The position numbers were made by a program, and so were the translations under genes. 44,936 bases of DNA from an uncultured Tissierellia bacterium (GTDB lineage: Bacteria; Bacillota; Clostridia; Tissierellales; Peptoniphilaceae). Under the pieces are notes generated by a model that saw nothing but the letters and a program-made list of their open reading frames with translations, ran no database searches and was not told where the DNA came from. Numbering within the stretch: the first letter of the stretch is position 1; the number at the start of each line of letters is the position of its first letter. Positions 19,101 to 27,940 of the stretch are shown here, in pieces. The stretch lies in assembly GCA_947253765.1 (NCBI GenBank), contig CAMYAK010000012.1, forward strand, positions 1 through 44,936, read 5' to 3'.

Positions 19101-19130
19101 CAGCTCGGCCCCGGCGGCCGGGCTGTTTTC
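19101..19130 (+). terminator. Rho-independent terminator of the LRR gene
   Basis: A 10-bp stem (CAGCTCGGCC at 19101-19110 with GGCCGGGCTG at 19116-19125, one T-G wobble) with a 5-nt loop is followed by TTTTC. Confidence 0.85.
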
Positions 19131-19161
19131 GTATGGTTTTTTGTGGGATTGGGACTGGGGA

Positions 19162-19583
19162 ATCATGGGGGTTTGGCAAAATTGGAGAGCTCCCATGGTT
19201 CAATTTGGCCCGGAAATCATGGGGGTTTGGCAAAAAGCGGAGTATCCCCTTGAACCGAGCCGGCCCGGCGATCATGGGGAAAGGCCATAATGCGGGCCAC
19301 CCCCATGACCCGAGCCGGATCAAAAATCAAGGGGGTTCGGCCAAATATGGACCATCCCCATGACTCATTCGAGCTCTGAAATCAATGGGGTTGAGCGAAA
19401 AGCGGAGAACCCCATTGAGTCAAGCCGGCCCGGCGATCATGGGGAAAGGGCGAAAAGCGGGCAATCCCATTGAAAAAGCTCAAGCCGACGATCATGGGGA
19501 AAGGCCGAAAAACGGGCAACCCCCTTGAAAAAGCTCGAACTGGCGATGGATGGGAAAGGCTGAAAAGTGGACAATCCCCATGA
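19162..19583 (+). repeat. 55-bp palindromic repeat array 2 (8 units)
   Basis: Units start at 19162, 19216, 19271, 19326, 19381, 19436, 19491 and 19546 (55 bp apart, one step of 54). The unit at 19381 has an exact 11-bp stem (TCAATGGGGTT at 19382-19392, AACCCCATTGA at 19408-19418) where other units have TCATGGGG/CCCCATGA, so the stem is kept by paired changes. Units 4-7 closely match units 3-6 of array 3. Confidence 0.93.
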
Positions 19584-19674
19584 CACAAGTCAGTCCAGCA
19601 AAAGAATTAATTCATCAGGCCGCCCGCCATTCACCGAGCACACGACAATCAGTGGGGCTGGCCAAGCAATATAG

Positions 19675-19702
19675 TCCACTACCCATAAAGTGGACACCTT
19701 TT
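19675..19702 (+). other. Conserved stem-loop after array 2
   Basis: TCCACT (19675-19680) pairs with AGTGGA (19689-19694) around an 8-nt loop, followed by CACCTTTT. It matches the element at 9573-9598 with T-A pairs replaced by C-G, that is, covariation. Confidence 0.45.
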
Positions 19703-19741
19703 AAGCAGATTGAGATGAAACGGCGGAAAACAGGAACACCT

Positions 19742-19758
19742 GGAAACAGACTGTTTCC
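19742..19758. promoter_or_regulatory. Perfect palindrome upstream of the nuclease gene
   Basis: GGAAACAG-A-CTGTTTCC is an exact 8-bp inverted repeat with one centre base, 88 bp before the start codon. A possible -10 (TATACT, 19770-19775) lies just downstream, so it may be a repressor site; no cognate regulator is visible. Confidence 0.4.
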
Positions 19759-19845
19759 CCAAGATCCTCTATACTTTAGTTGGCAAGTCATTGTTAGCAA
19801 AACAATTATTAATAGAGCTAAGTGAGGGAAAAATAAGGAGAGATC

Positions 19846-20667
19846 ATGGAAAGGCAGTATGGGCAGGATAGGAAGCTGAAAAAATTGGAAGAGAAGTACC
19901 GCGCCATTGATAAGAAAATTGAGAAGTTGTATCAAAAACACATCAAAGGGTGGCTTGAAATAAGCCAAACTAAAAGCGGACCCAATTATTATCATTGCTA
20001 TTATGATTGTAAGAGGGGCAAGACGGTGCGCAAATATATTAAGAAGAAGGACATGGAGATTGCAAAAACCTTGGCACGTAATGTTTATTACAAAAAACTC
20101 AAGGCCTTGCTGGCCGCCCGCCTTCCAATGCTTGAACGCCTGAATGAAAGTTATCGTGAGGATGAGATTGAAAGCCTGTATGATGACTTGCCGCCTATGC
20201 GTCAAGCCCTATTTGAACCTGTTTCCATGACGAAAAAGGGTAGACTTTCCAAATGGTTGGAGCAGCCGTATTCAGGAAATCCAATGACAAAAAGCTCTGC
20301 AGAAATTGTAACAAATCGCTTGGAAATTGTGCGGTCCAAGTCAGAAAAAATATTGGCGGATATGTTCAATGCTGCCAATGTTCCATATAAATATGAGTGC
20401 CCTTTGCAGATAAGAAATGGTTATGTTATATACCCGGATTTTACTTTCTTGGATCCTGTGACCTTGGAGGAGATTTATTGGGAGCATTTTGGACTCATGG
20501 ATGATGAAGAATATTCCAATAGGGCTCTGGAGAAAATCAAGATATACGAGGCTGCGGGTCTTTATATGGGGGAGCGTCTTCTGGTCTCATTTGAATCCAG
20601 CCAAGTTTTTCTAAATTTGGAATCGGTTCGTCACATTATAGAGAATAGACTTAGATGGCCGGAATGA
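19846..20667 (+). CDS. Putative PD-(D/E)XK-type nuclease, hypothetical protein
   Basis: The ATG has AAGGAG upstream. The 273-residue protein has an N-terminal helix (about 8-33, charged, probably coiled coil) and a small beta segment with 'GWLEISQTKSGPNYYH' and 'YIKKKDMEIAKTLA' (about 35-80), a pattern common in uncharacterised Bacillota proteins. The C-terminal domain (about 155-270) has the order E167 (RSKSEKIL), D198 (YPDFTFL), E213-H214 (YWEHFG), as in PD-(D/E)XK folds, with WEH replacing the usual ExK. DNA cleavage is therefore a hypothesis. There is no partner gene: it stands alone between repeat arrays 2 and 3, both in the same orientation. Confidence 0.65.
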   Translation: MERQYGQDRKLKKLEEKYRAIDKKIEKLYQKHIKGWLEISQTKSGPNYYHCYYDCKRGKTVRKYIKKKDMEIAKTLARNVYYKKLKALLAARLPMLERLNESYREDEIESLYDDLPPMRQALFEPVSMTKKGRLSKWLEQPYSGNPMTKSSAEIVTNRLEIVRSKSEKILADMFNAANVPYKYECPLQIRNGYVIYPDFTFLDPVTLEEIYWEHFGLMDDEEYSNRALEKIKIYEAAGLYMGERLLVSFESSQVFLNLESVRHIIENRLRWPE

Positions 20668-20765
20668 GGGGTGGTTGGGTGTTGGCGTTATTTGGAATTT
20701 TTAGGCTTCCGGGTTCGTTGACGGGCGGCTCAGGCTAGAAAGTCATGAACGGACTTGATCTGGGA

Positions 20766-21130
20766 ATTATGGGGAGATTACAAAACACCAGGGCCCCATG
20801 ACACAATCTTGGACAGAAGTCATGGGGGCTTTTTGAAAAGTGGATAATCCCCATGACACGAGTCGGGCTCAAAATCAAGGGGGTTCGGCCAAATATGGAT
20901 CATACCCATGACTCAGTCAATCTGTTAAATCAATGGGGTTGAGCGAAAAGCGGAGAACCCCATTGAGTCAGGCCAATCCGGCGATTATGGGGAAAGGGCG
21001 AAAAGTGGGCAACCCCCTTGAAAAAGCTTGAGCCGACGATCATGGGGAAAGGTCGAAAAACGAGCAACCCCCTTGAAATAAGCCGATCCACCGATCATGG
21101 GGATTTGCTAAAACCAGCAAACCCCCTCTA
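20766..21130 (+). repeat. 55-bp palindromic repeat array 3 (7 units)
   Basis: Units start at 20766, 20819, 20874, 20929, 20984, 21039 and 21094. The last ends in the terminal form AACCCCCTCTAG. It is followed by one arm of the GGCACAGATCC hairpin seen complete after array 6; the second arm is missing, replaced by a GC-rich terminator and the isochorismatase-like gene. The 20668-20765 stretch holds nothing I can identify. Confidence 0.92.
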
Positions 21131-21170
21131 GAAAACTCAAAAAATTAAGAAAAAAGGCAGGCACAGATCC

Positions 21171-21188
21171 AAAAATCCCGGCCCCGGG
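21171..21188 (-). terminator. Possible terminator of the isochorismatase-like gene
   Basis: On the minus strand a short CCCGG/CCGGG hairpin directly precedes ATTTTT. The stem is short. Confidence 0.45.
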
Positions 21189-21194
21189 CCCAAA

Positions 21195-21758
21195 TCACTT
21201 GATCAGGGCCTGCAATTCCTTGAAGTGGGGGTTCTTGGAATCCTCCATAAGGTCGAAGAGGAGGGACTCCGTACAGGACACGACCGCCCCCATCTGCCGG
21301 AACATTGAAAGGGCGGAATCCTTGTTCTTGACCTCACGGGAACTTATGGCATCGGCAGGGAGGAAGACATTGTAGCCAAGGCTCATCAGGGTGCGCACGC
21401 TCTGGAAAACGCAGATGTGGGCCTCAATCCCGCAAACCACCACATTCTTACGCCCCGCGAACGGAGCTTGACCCAGGGCCTCTTTGATCGAGGGGGTAAT
21501 GGCATTAAAAGCCGTTTTATCGGAATAGGCAGCCCCAATCTTTTCAAGAGGCCCGGCAAGCTCGCCAATCGTAGCCCCCAAGCCTCTCGGATACTGTTCC
21601 GTGACCAGGCAGGGAAGCCCCAAAAGCTCAGCCGCCTTTAACAGCACATAGGAATTCTTCTTGACCGCATCAGCATCGGCCATTGCCGGGAGCATCTTCT
21701 CTTGAATATCGACGAAGAGGACCATTGTGTCATCAGTATTTATTGTAAAATTATCCAT
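21195..21758 (-). CDS. Isochorismatase-family cysteine hydrolase
   Basis: A 187-residue cytosolic protein with the catalytic triad of the family in the expected places: D17 (LFVDIQ), K80 (YSDKTAF) and C115 (GIEAHIC). The length and the 'GIEAHICVFQSVRTLMSLGYNVF' region match the YcaC/nicotinamidase-like branch rather than true isochorismatases, which carry other domains and sit in siderophore operons. The substrate (an amide or ester) is unknown. The start has AGGAGG upstream and a good promoter. It is monocistronic, divergent from the thioesterase gene, and convergent with array 3. Confidence 0.9.
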   Translation of the reverse strand: MDNFTINTDDTMVLFVDIQEKMLPAMADADAVKKNSYVLLKAAELLGLPCLVTEQYPRGLGATIGELAGPLEKIGAAYSDKTAFNAITPSIKEALGQAPFAGRKNVVVCGIEAHICVFQSVRTLMSLGYNVFLPADAISSREVKNKDSALSMFRQMGAVVSCTESLLFDLMEDSKNPHFKELQALIK

Positions 21759-21810
21759 TTCAGCCTCCTATTTTTCATTTTTGCAACTTATGACTTACCA
21801 ATACATTCCG

Positions 21811-21839
21811 ATTATAGCAAGCAATCCCTTATTTGGTAA
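21811..21839 (-). promoter_or_regulatory. Promoter of the isochorismatase-like gene
   Basis: On the minus strand, TTACCA (21834-21839), a 17-bp spacer and a perfect TATAAT (21811-21816), about 50 bp before the start codon. Confidence 0.65.
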
Positions 21840-22065
21840 CCGGAATTGGTAAAATTCGCGGAGTTCGACGACGAAATTTGCGGCTCGACCGGTGCGGCAT
21901 TTTTATAAAGGTTTATACTATAAATATCGAAAGTCGACTGCCAATGCCCCAACCGCCAATATTTCGGCAGCCAATGAATCGGCAAATCGGAAAATCGGAA
22001 GGAGCGAGATTTCAGCCGGGTCCCGGACGCGGGCAGGGCTGAGTTTTATAGATCAGGAGGGGAAA
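21840..22065 (+). other. Leader region of the thioesterase gene
   Basis: This stretch is open in the thioesterase frame but reads as simple sequence. It contains TATACT/TATAAA (21914-21924) as a possible -10 without a good -35, and short direct repeats of the AAATCGG type near 21980-22000. No gene is called here. Confidence 0.4.
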
Positions 22066-22566
22066 ATGAAAGGACAAGACATGGAAACGGACAATAAAAA
22101 AATCGCCATTCAGGAGACCTATGGCGACAAGTTTAAATATTGCTGGGGGTGTGGAGAGAAAAATGAAGGCGGGCTCCACTTAAAGTCCTATCCGGAGGAG
22201 GACGGAGAAAGCTGCCTATGTAGGGTCAGGCCGGATATCGAGTTTACAGGAGGCGTGCCCAACAACCTTTTCGGAGGCATGATAGCCATGATCTTCGACT
22301 GCCACGGGACCGCATCGGCAGCCTGGTTTTCCCACCGGGCCAAGGGTTTGGAATTTAACCAAGATACAATCATAGGCCGCTACATTACGGCAAGGCTTGA
22401 GATAGACTTTAAGAAGCCCGTCCCAATGAATGAGGAAATCACGGTCAGGTCCTGGGCTGAGGAGATTGGGGAGAGAAAGGTCATTGTGACCATGGAAATG
22501 GAAGCCGCAGGCGAGCTTAGGGCCAAGGCCAGGATGGTCGCCGTCGGAGTCAAGGACAATATGTGA
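22066..22566 (+). CDS. PaaI-like hotdog-fold thioesterase
   Basis: The ATG at 22066 is preferred over an upstream in-frame start because AGGAGGGG lies 4 bp before it and homology-like sequence begins there. The 166-residue protein has an N-terminal 'CWGCGEKN' cysteine motif, then the hotdog core with 'NLFGGMIAMIFDCHGTASA' carrying the Gly-Gly and the Asp of the PaaI class, and late strands 'RLEIDFKKPVP' and 'KARMVAVGV'. Such proteins hydrolyse acyl-CoA thioesters; the substrate is unknown. It is transcribed away from the isochorismatase-like gene, and array 4 follows its stop. Confidence 0.82.
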   Translation: MKGQDMETDNKKIAIQETYGDKFKYCWGCGEKNEGGLHLKSYPEEDGESCLCRVRPDIEFTGGVPNNLFGGMIAMIFDCHGTASAAWFSHRAKGLEFNQDTIIGRYITARLEIDFKKPVPMNEEITVRSWAEEIGERKVIVTMEMEAAGELRAKARMVAVGVKDNM

Positions 22567-22630
22567 GATAGGGGCCGGGTGAGGCGGCGGGACCCTGGGC
22601 GGCTCCGCATCAGCTCCATCGGGCCGGGGA

Positions 22631-23050
22631 TTCATGGGGGTTCGCTGAAAATGGCAAACCCCCTCTACTGAATTTGGACCGGAAATCATGGGGATTCGCT
22701 GAAAACAAGTAATCCCCATGACCGCATTTGGCCCGGGTTTCATGGGTAAATAGCGAAATTCGGGCCATCCCATTGACACAAGACGACCCGGAAATCATGG
22801 GGAACGGCTGAAAATCGGGCCATACCCATGACTCAATCGAGTTCAAAAAACCATGGGGTTGTCCGAGAAGTGGAGAACCCCATTGAGTCGAGCCGGACCG
22901 GAAATCATGGGGAAAAGCCGAAAACCGGACAACCCCCATGAAAAAGCTCGAGCCTGCGGACATGGGGAAACAGCGAAACATGGGATTCCCCCATGGAAAG
23001 ATTGAAACCGGCGGTCCTGGGGAAAGGCGGAAATCGGGCTACCCCCATGA
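22631..23050 (+). repeat. 55-bp palindromic repeat array 4 (8 units)
   Basis: Units lie at about 22631, 22685, 22739, 22794, 22849, 22904, 22959 and 23014. The first unit is a hybrid: it opens TCATGGGGG but closes with the terminal arm GGCAAACCCCCTCT. Units 1-4 are nearly identical to those of array 7 and, from unit 2, of array 6, pointing to recent copying. It ends in the AAAACCAAA plus terminator module. Confidence 0.93.
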
Positions 23051-23057
23051 AAAAGGC

Positions 23058-23100
23058 TCCAAAACCAAAAAGAAGGGATTCGCCGAAAAGGCGAATCCCC
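23058..23100 (-). terminator. Terminator of the ABC exporter operon, built into array end
   Basis: A perfect 10-bp stem (GGGATTCGCC 23075-23084, GGCGAATCCC 23090-23099). Read on the minus strand it is followed by TTCTTTTTGGTTTTGG. It lies 31 bp after the exporter stop. A near copy lies at 32994-33018 and a broken one at about 28329-28343. Confidence 0.8.
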
Positions 23101-23130
23101 ACTAAATCAGCCTCACCGGCCGCAAGGCCC

Positions 23131-25152
23131 CTAAACGTAGTATTGGGCCTGGGCCTGCCAGAGTTTGTAATACTTGCCGTTTTTATCCTTGACCAGGTCA
23201 TCGTGGCTGCCCTGTTGGATTATTTTGCCCCGGTCAAAGACCAGGATCTCGTCGCAGAAACGGCAGGACGACAGCCTGTGGCTTATATAAATGCTAGTCT
23301 TGTTGTGGACAACTTGATTCAGAAAAGAGTAGATCTCGGCCTCGGCAATGGGGTCGAGGGCAGCTGTCGGCTCGTCCAGAATCAATATAGGAGCATTCCT
23401 GTAGAGGGCTCGGGCAATGGCCACTTTTTGAGCCTCACCGCCGGAGAGATTGACTCCCTCGTCCCCGAACTCCCTGTATAAGAGGGTTTGCAGGCTTTGT
23501 GGGAGACTTTCCAGTCTTTGGCCGAAGCCGGCATTGTTCAGAACCTCGTTCAGCTTGCCTTCATCATAATCCTCACTTCCCGCAACATTGGCAGCCAGGG
23601 GTTGGGAAATCAGATGAAAGTCTTGGAAAACAATAGAAAAAATAGACCTATATTCTTCAATTCCATATTCTTTTATATTTTTACCGTTTACAAGGATTTT
23701 TCCCTCATCGGGGTCGTAGAGTCTGCAGAGGAGCTTAATAAAAGTGGTCTTACCTGATCCGTTTTCCCCGACGATTGCCAGCCTGCGACCCGGACTCAGT
23801 TTAATGCTCAAGTTATCTATTGCGGGCTTGTCAGTTCCAAGATAGGAAAAAGTCACATTGGAAAATTCAAGAGAGAGCTCGCTCGCCCTGTGGGGGATCT
23901 CATCTCCGGAGGCCATCGCATTGACCGCCCCGGTCAACTCGGAGGCCGGCTTGGTCTCCCAGGCCAAATCGGTCGCCCCGGTCGCACCGAGGCCGCCGGA
24001 AACACGGCCCGTACCGGTCGCCTCGGCGGACGCCATGGTCACCTCGGCCGAACCATCTTCCCCGGCCAAATCCATGGAAGTCGGCATATCCAAAAGCTCG
24101 TAGATCTTGTCAAGGAAGGGGGCATTGGTCTTAATGTCGGAGATGGTTGAGAAAAGCATTGTCAGATTGCCGGAAAGCGATGTTGCGGCACCGACATATT
24201 GGGTGATGGAGCCGACGCCGAAAGCACCGGCCATAGCTTTGAGGCAGGTGAAAATATAGATTATGGCGACGAAGACCGCTCCCAGGCCGTCGGCAAAGCT
24301 TGAGATAAGACCGCCGGAAGTCCTTATATAGCGTGAAAATGGGCCGTTTACACCGAAACCTTGGTCCTTGCTGTTTAAAAAATAGGACCGGGCAATATCG
24401 TATTGGTTATACATCCTGATGTCAGCATCTCTTTCATCACCCCCGAAAAATCCGAAATAGCCGAAAATCCGGTTGCCAAGACGAGCCTTGTCGGAAAGGG
24501 CTGCCAAGTGCCTCTCCACAAAACCGTTCAACCGGCCTGATAGCCAGCTCAGACCCAGCATAATTGCTGGAATTATAAATACAAAGATGGGGGACTTGAG
24601 CCAATCCCACATTGCCCCTTCTTTAGGAATAGGACTTGTGAAAAGGCCAACGCTTAAAATGACAGCACTTATAGTTCCGGCCAGGGCTTCGACCAGGTTT
24701 GGAAAAACAGTCACGGAGCGATAGAAACCATACCCCGCCCAATTCTCATTCTGGCTTATCTGGGCCTTGAGATCGTGGGTTGAGGGCTTGTCAAAATCAG
24801 AGAAATCCATTGTCCACTGCTTATGGATCATGAGTTTTTGATACTTGGGTCGGCAAAGCTCAAGCCGGAGACTTGCCTGGCGGCTGAAGACGGCTTGGAT
24901 CAGTGACATCAGGGCCTCGGCCATAAGAAGAGCAATGAGCAAAAATTGCATGCGGTCGGGACGGCGAGGGCCGGCAAGCTCATTGAGAATTTGGGCCGAG
25001 AAGAAAATCAGCATGTAGGGTTTAATAGCCGCCATGATTTTTTCAAGGGCCATCGAAGGGAAGAGGAGGAGATCAAGCTTGTGAATATCACGCATTGCCC
25101 GCCATTGACGGCTGAAAGCTTTTGAATAGGACATATTTTTATTATTTTCCAT
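23131..25152 (-). CDS. ABC exporter subunit B (permease fused to ATPase)
   Basis: A 673-residue half-transporter: six-helix membrane domain (about residues 1-340), then an ATPase domain (about 430-670) with Walker A GENGSGKTT, Q-loop QDFHL, signature LSGGEAQK, Walker B LILDEPTAALD and switch His (SHRLS). Between the two lies a linker of roughly 60 residues (about 355-415) rich in A, G, T, S and E, absent from typical members. It starts 14 bp after the stop of the other exporter subunit and a GAGG precedes the start, so the pair is one operon and should form a heterodimer of the drug or peptide exporter class. Confidence 0.9.
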   Translation of the reverse strand: MENNKNMSYSKAFSRQWRAMRDIHKLDLLLFPSMALEKIMAAIKPYMLIFFSAQILNELAGPRRPDRMQFLLIALLMAEALMSLIQAVFSRQASLRLELCRPKYQKLMIHKQWTMDFSDFDKPSTHDLKAQISQNENWAGYGFYRSVTVFPNLVEALAGTISAVILSVGLFTSPIPKEGAMWDWLKSPIFVFIIPAIMLGLSWLSGRLNGFVERHLAALSDKARLGNRIFGYFGFFGGDERDADIRMYNQYDIARSYFLNSKDQGFGVNGPFSRYIRTSGGLISSFADGLGAVFVAIIYIFTCLKAMAGAFGVGSITQYVGAATSLSGNLTMLFSTISDIKTNAPFLDKIYELLDMPTSMDLAGEDGSAEVTMASAEATGTGRVSGGLGATGATDLAWETKPASELTGAVNAMASGDEIPHRASELSLEFSNVTFSYLGTDKPAIDNLSIKLSPGRRLAIVGENGSGKTTFIKLLCRLYDPDEGKILVNGKNIKEYGIEEYRSIFSIVFQDFHLISQPLAANVAGSEDYDEGKLNEVLNNAGFGQRLESLPQSLQTLLYREFGDEGVNLSGGEAQKVAIARALYRNAPILILDEPTAALDPIAEAEIYSFLNQVVHNKTSIYISHRLSSCRFCDEILVFDRGKIIQQGSHDDLVKDKNGKYYKLWQAQAQYYV

Positions 25153-25166
25153 AATAACCTCAAATT

Positions 25167-27005
25167 CTAGAAGGCCTGACCATCACGATAGTAGCGACTT
25201 TGGACTTGGAAAAGGTCGGAATAAGCACCGCCCAGGGCCAGCAGGTCCTCGTGGCTTCCTTCCTCTTGGATACCGCCCTCTCCTATGAAAAGGATCCTGT
25301 CGCAGAAGCGGGTTGAGGCCAGGCGGTGGGATACAAATATGGAAGTCTTATTTTCAGTCATCTCATTGTATTTTAAGTAAATATCATTTTCTTCCAATGG
25401 ATCAAGTGCGGCAGTAGGCTCGTCCAGGACCAGGATCGGAGCATTCCTATACAAGGCACGGGCCAGCATCAGCCTCTGTATTTCTCCGCCCGAAAGTTCA
25501 AGCCCGTCATCCCAAAGTTTTTTGCCAAGCTTTGTGTCAATTCCGGAACTGAGTTGTCCGATTCTTTGGCTAAGGCCTGCCAAGTCCAAGCATTGCTCAA
25601 CCTTGGCCCGGTCAAAGGGCTTGACGGTCTGGCTGACATTTTCCGCAATGGTGGTATCTAGAACCGAGAAGTTTTGAGAAACTGTTGAAAAAACGGAATA
25701 GTAGTCGCCCCTGTTAAACTCCCTGATATCCACCCCGTTGATGAGCACCCGGCCATCAGTTGGGTCCAGAAGTCCCGAGGCCAGCTTGATAAGGGTGGTT
25801 TTCCCGGCCCCGTTTAGTCCGACAATTGCAACTTTTTCACCCGGACTAATGGTCAGATCCAGATCTTTCAATACATAGTTTTCAGACCCGGGGTATTTAT
25901 AGGAAACTTTTTCAAGTCGGATTTCATAGGGGGACTTTGCATCCGGAAGTTCCCTGCCCCCGCTGAATCGAAAGGGCTCCGGGAAATCAAGAAAGTCACG
26001 CACAGGTTGAATTTCCCAATTCTCTTTAATTAATGTTTCCAGCTCCTTGAGAAGACCTTTAATCATAAGGCTCAGTCCGCCAACAGCCGTGAAATACAGA
26101 AGAAATGACGATGCCGGAAGATTTTGAGAAAGGGTGAGGCGGATAAGATAGTAATAGGCCAAGCCGTTTCCCAAGAGGCTTAAAAAGACATCAATTATAT
26201 TGGCAAAGAGTATTTTTCTCTCACTTTTATTTATAAAAGCCTCCAGAGCCTTGACCAGACTGTCATAAACGCCTTCAAGCCAGGGACTCAAGTTGAATAG
26301 TCGTATGTCCTTAGCCGGGGCCATGGAGTCGGCCAGCTTTTCGAAGTATTCAATCTTTTTATCCAGGTCGGCCTCCCGGTCCCTGTTTTTATAGCGCCAA
26401 GCCTCCATATGGCGGGATACAAAAAAGCTTGTTACCGTGGTCACGCTTATAATAATTATTAAAAAATTGTTAATGTCGGTCAGGAAGAAAAGGTATATGA
26501 GAAAGCCGAAAAAGCTGATCAGAAGCTGGGTCAGGGTGGTCCACATATGCTCGACCGCTTCACTGTTTGCACTGACAGATTTGTTGGCCTTGCCTCGTAA
26601 TTTCAGAAAGTCCGGATCAAGGGTATTGGGATAGGAAGTTTCATTGGTTTTCCTATTGACCATAATAACAACGGATGTCCTAAGGGCTATCCTCCGAAAA
26701 AGGCTGTTGTTCTGCAAATAGCTTTTTAAGGCCTGCAATAAGAATAGGGCCGATGACAAGCTGACAATGGTTGCCAATAGGAGCCTGAAAGATTGTCCGG
26801 TTTCAACTTGTTTGATAATTTGAGGTCCTATGAGGAGTTGAACCAGCTGCAGGGCCAGGGCGACAAGGATTATTGCCAAAGAAGTGAGAGGAACCATCTT
26901 ATCCTCTTTCATTGCCAATGACAGCATCCAAAAAATGTTTTTTAACGGCAGGGCCCCGTTGTGGGACACGGAATCCTTTGTGTTTCTATTGCGATCATCA
27001 GCCAT
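25167..27005 (-). CDS. ABC exporter subunit A (permease fused to ATPase)
   Basis: The start at 27005 (MADDRN) is chosen because GGAGGG lies 4 bp upstream; a longer in-frame extension to 27131 would run through the promoter region. The 612-residue protein has about six membrane helices (about 40-320) and an ATPase domain with Walker A GLNGAGKTT, Q-loop (SQNFS), signature LSGGEIQR, Walker B LVLDEPTAALD and SHRLA. Both exporter subunits keep canonical catalytic residues, so neither ATP site looks degenerate. It is first in the operon and divergent from a TetR regulator 308 bp away, the usual layout for a repressor-controlled exporter; the substrate is unknown. Confidence 0.9.
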   Translation of the reverse strand: MADDRNRNTKDSVSHNGALPLKNIFWMLSLAMKEDKMVPLTSLAIILVALALQLVQLLIGPQIIKQVETGQSFRLLLATIVSLSSALFLLQALKSYLQNNSLFRRIALRTSVVIMVNRKTNETSYPNTLDPDFLKLRGKANKSVSANSEAVEHMWTTLTQLLISFFGFLIYLFFLTDINNFLIIIISVTTVTSFFVSRHMEAWRYKNRDREADLDKKIEYFEKLADSMAPAKDIRLFNLSPWLEGVYDSLVKALEAFINKSERKILFANIIDVFLSLLGNGLAYYYLIRLTLSQNLPASSFLLYFTAVGGLSLMIKGLLKELETLIKENWEIQPVRDFLDFPEPFRFSGGRELPDAKSPYEIRLEKVSYKYPGSENYVLKDLDLTISPGEKVAIVGLNGAGKTTLIKLASGLLDPTDGRVLINGVDIREFNRGDYYSVFSTVSQNFSVLDTTIAENVSQTVKPFDRAKVEQCLDLAGLSQRIGQLSSGIDTKLGKKLWDDGLELSGGEIQRLMLARALYRNAPILVLDEPTAALDPLEENDIYLKYNEMTENKTSIFVSHRLASTRFCDRILFIGEGGIQEEGSHEDLLALGGAYSDLFQVQSRYYRDGQAF

Positions 27006-27032
27006 AATGCCCTCCGGAATTTTTTGTTTTAT

Positions 27033-27038
27033 ATTATA
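27033..27038 (-). promoter_or_regulatory. -10 element of the ABC exporter operon
   Basis: Perfect TATAAT on the minus strand, 28 bp before the subunit A start; the -35 is weak (GCTACA at 17 bp). Confidence 0.45.
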
Positions 27039-27140
27039 GCACTTTGGGGGGAGTGTGTAGCATTCGCCGAAGATTTCAAAACTCAGTAATTGACAATAAT
27101 CGGAAAAATTTGGGTGATCGGGAACCTTCAAAATGTGTGA

Positions 27141-27169
27141 TTGACAGGGCTGTGAAAAAAATATAGAAT
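27141..27169 (+). promoter_or_regulatory. Promoter of the TetR regulator
   Basis: A perfect TTGACA (27141-27146), a 17-bp spacer and TAGAAT (27164-27169). It lies in the 308-bp divergent gap, about 145 bp before the start, so the leader is long. I see no clear palindromic operator in the gap. Confidence 0.7.
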
Positions 27170-27313
27170 CGACCTGAACCCTGTTCGGCCAACCTATTGT
27201 AAAGACTCAGCTCGGTATATCTATTGGCAAGGACTTTTTATTTATGAAGACGGATCTTATTATTGTAAGTTATTTGGCTTTCAGTAAAGAATATCGACAT
27301 TGAGGAGGAAATT

Positions 27314-27883
27314 TTGAAGAAACCTATAATATCCAGGGATGCTATATTGACGACTTGCAGGGAGATGCTTGCAAATGAGGGCTTGGACAGGATCAGCATG
27401 AGAGGGGTGGCTGAGGCTTGCGGTATTGCCCTGGGCTCAATATATTACTATTTCTCCTCAAAAAACGACCTGGTATTGGCCACAATCGAGAGCGTTTGGC
27501 AGGATATTTTCAGCCTTGACCAATGCAGGCCGGAGCCCCCTGATTTCAAAAAATATATAGAGATGTGTTTCGATCATTTAAAGGCCGGAATCAAGAAATA
27601 TCCCAACTTTTTCACAATCCATGCCCTGAGCTTCTCGTCCAAGGACAAGAACCGGGCCCGGGCCGCAATGAAGGATTATAGGGACCGGGTCAAAGAGGCC
27701 ATGAAAGATATCCTACAGGCTGACAATAGGGTGTCGAAAAGTGCCTTCAATGAGTCTTTCACTGAAGAGGCCTTCCTGGAGTTTATCTTGAATTCAATGG
27801 TCGGCCTTCTCCTGGAAAAAAGCCGTGACTGCTCCGTCCTTTTGGAGATCATAGAGAGGGTCATATATCAGACTCGTAAATAG
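27314..27883 (+). CDS. TetR/AcrR family transcriptional regulator
   Basis: A TTG start with GAGGAGG upstream. The 189-residue protein has a canonical N-terminal TetR helix-turn-helix (about residues 8-55, 'ISMRGVAEACGIALGSIYYYFSSKNDLV' in two parts) and a helical C-terminal ligand domain typical in length. It is divergent from the two-subunit ABC exporter, so it most likely represses that operon and is released by the exporter's substrate or a related compound. This is inference from position. Confidence 0.88.
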   Translation: MKKPIISRDAILTTCREMLANEGLDRISMRGVAEACGIALGSIYYYFSSKNDLVLATIESVWQDIFSLDQCRPEPPDFKKYIEMCFDHLKAGIKKYPNFFTIHALSFSSKDKNRARAAMKDYRDRVKEAMKDILQADNRVSKSAFNESFTEEAFLEFILNSMVGLLLEKSRDCSVLLEIIERVIYQTRK

Positions 27884-27940
27884 ACTCTTAAATACGGGTT
27901 TTTGCGGGGGCCGGCTGCCTTACCGGTTCCAACTTGGAAG

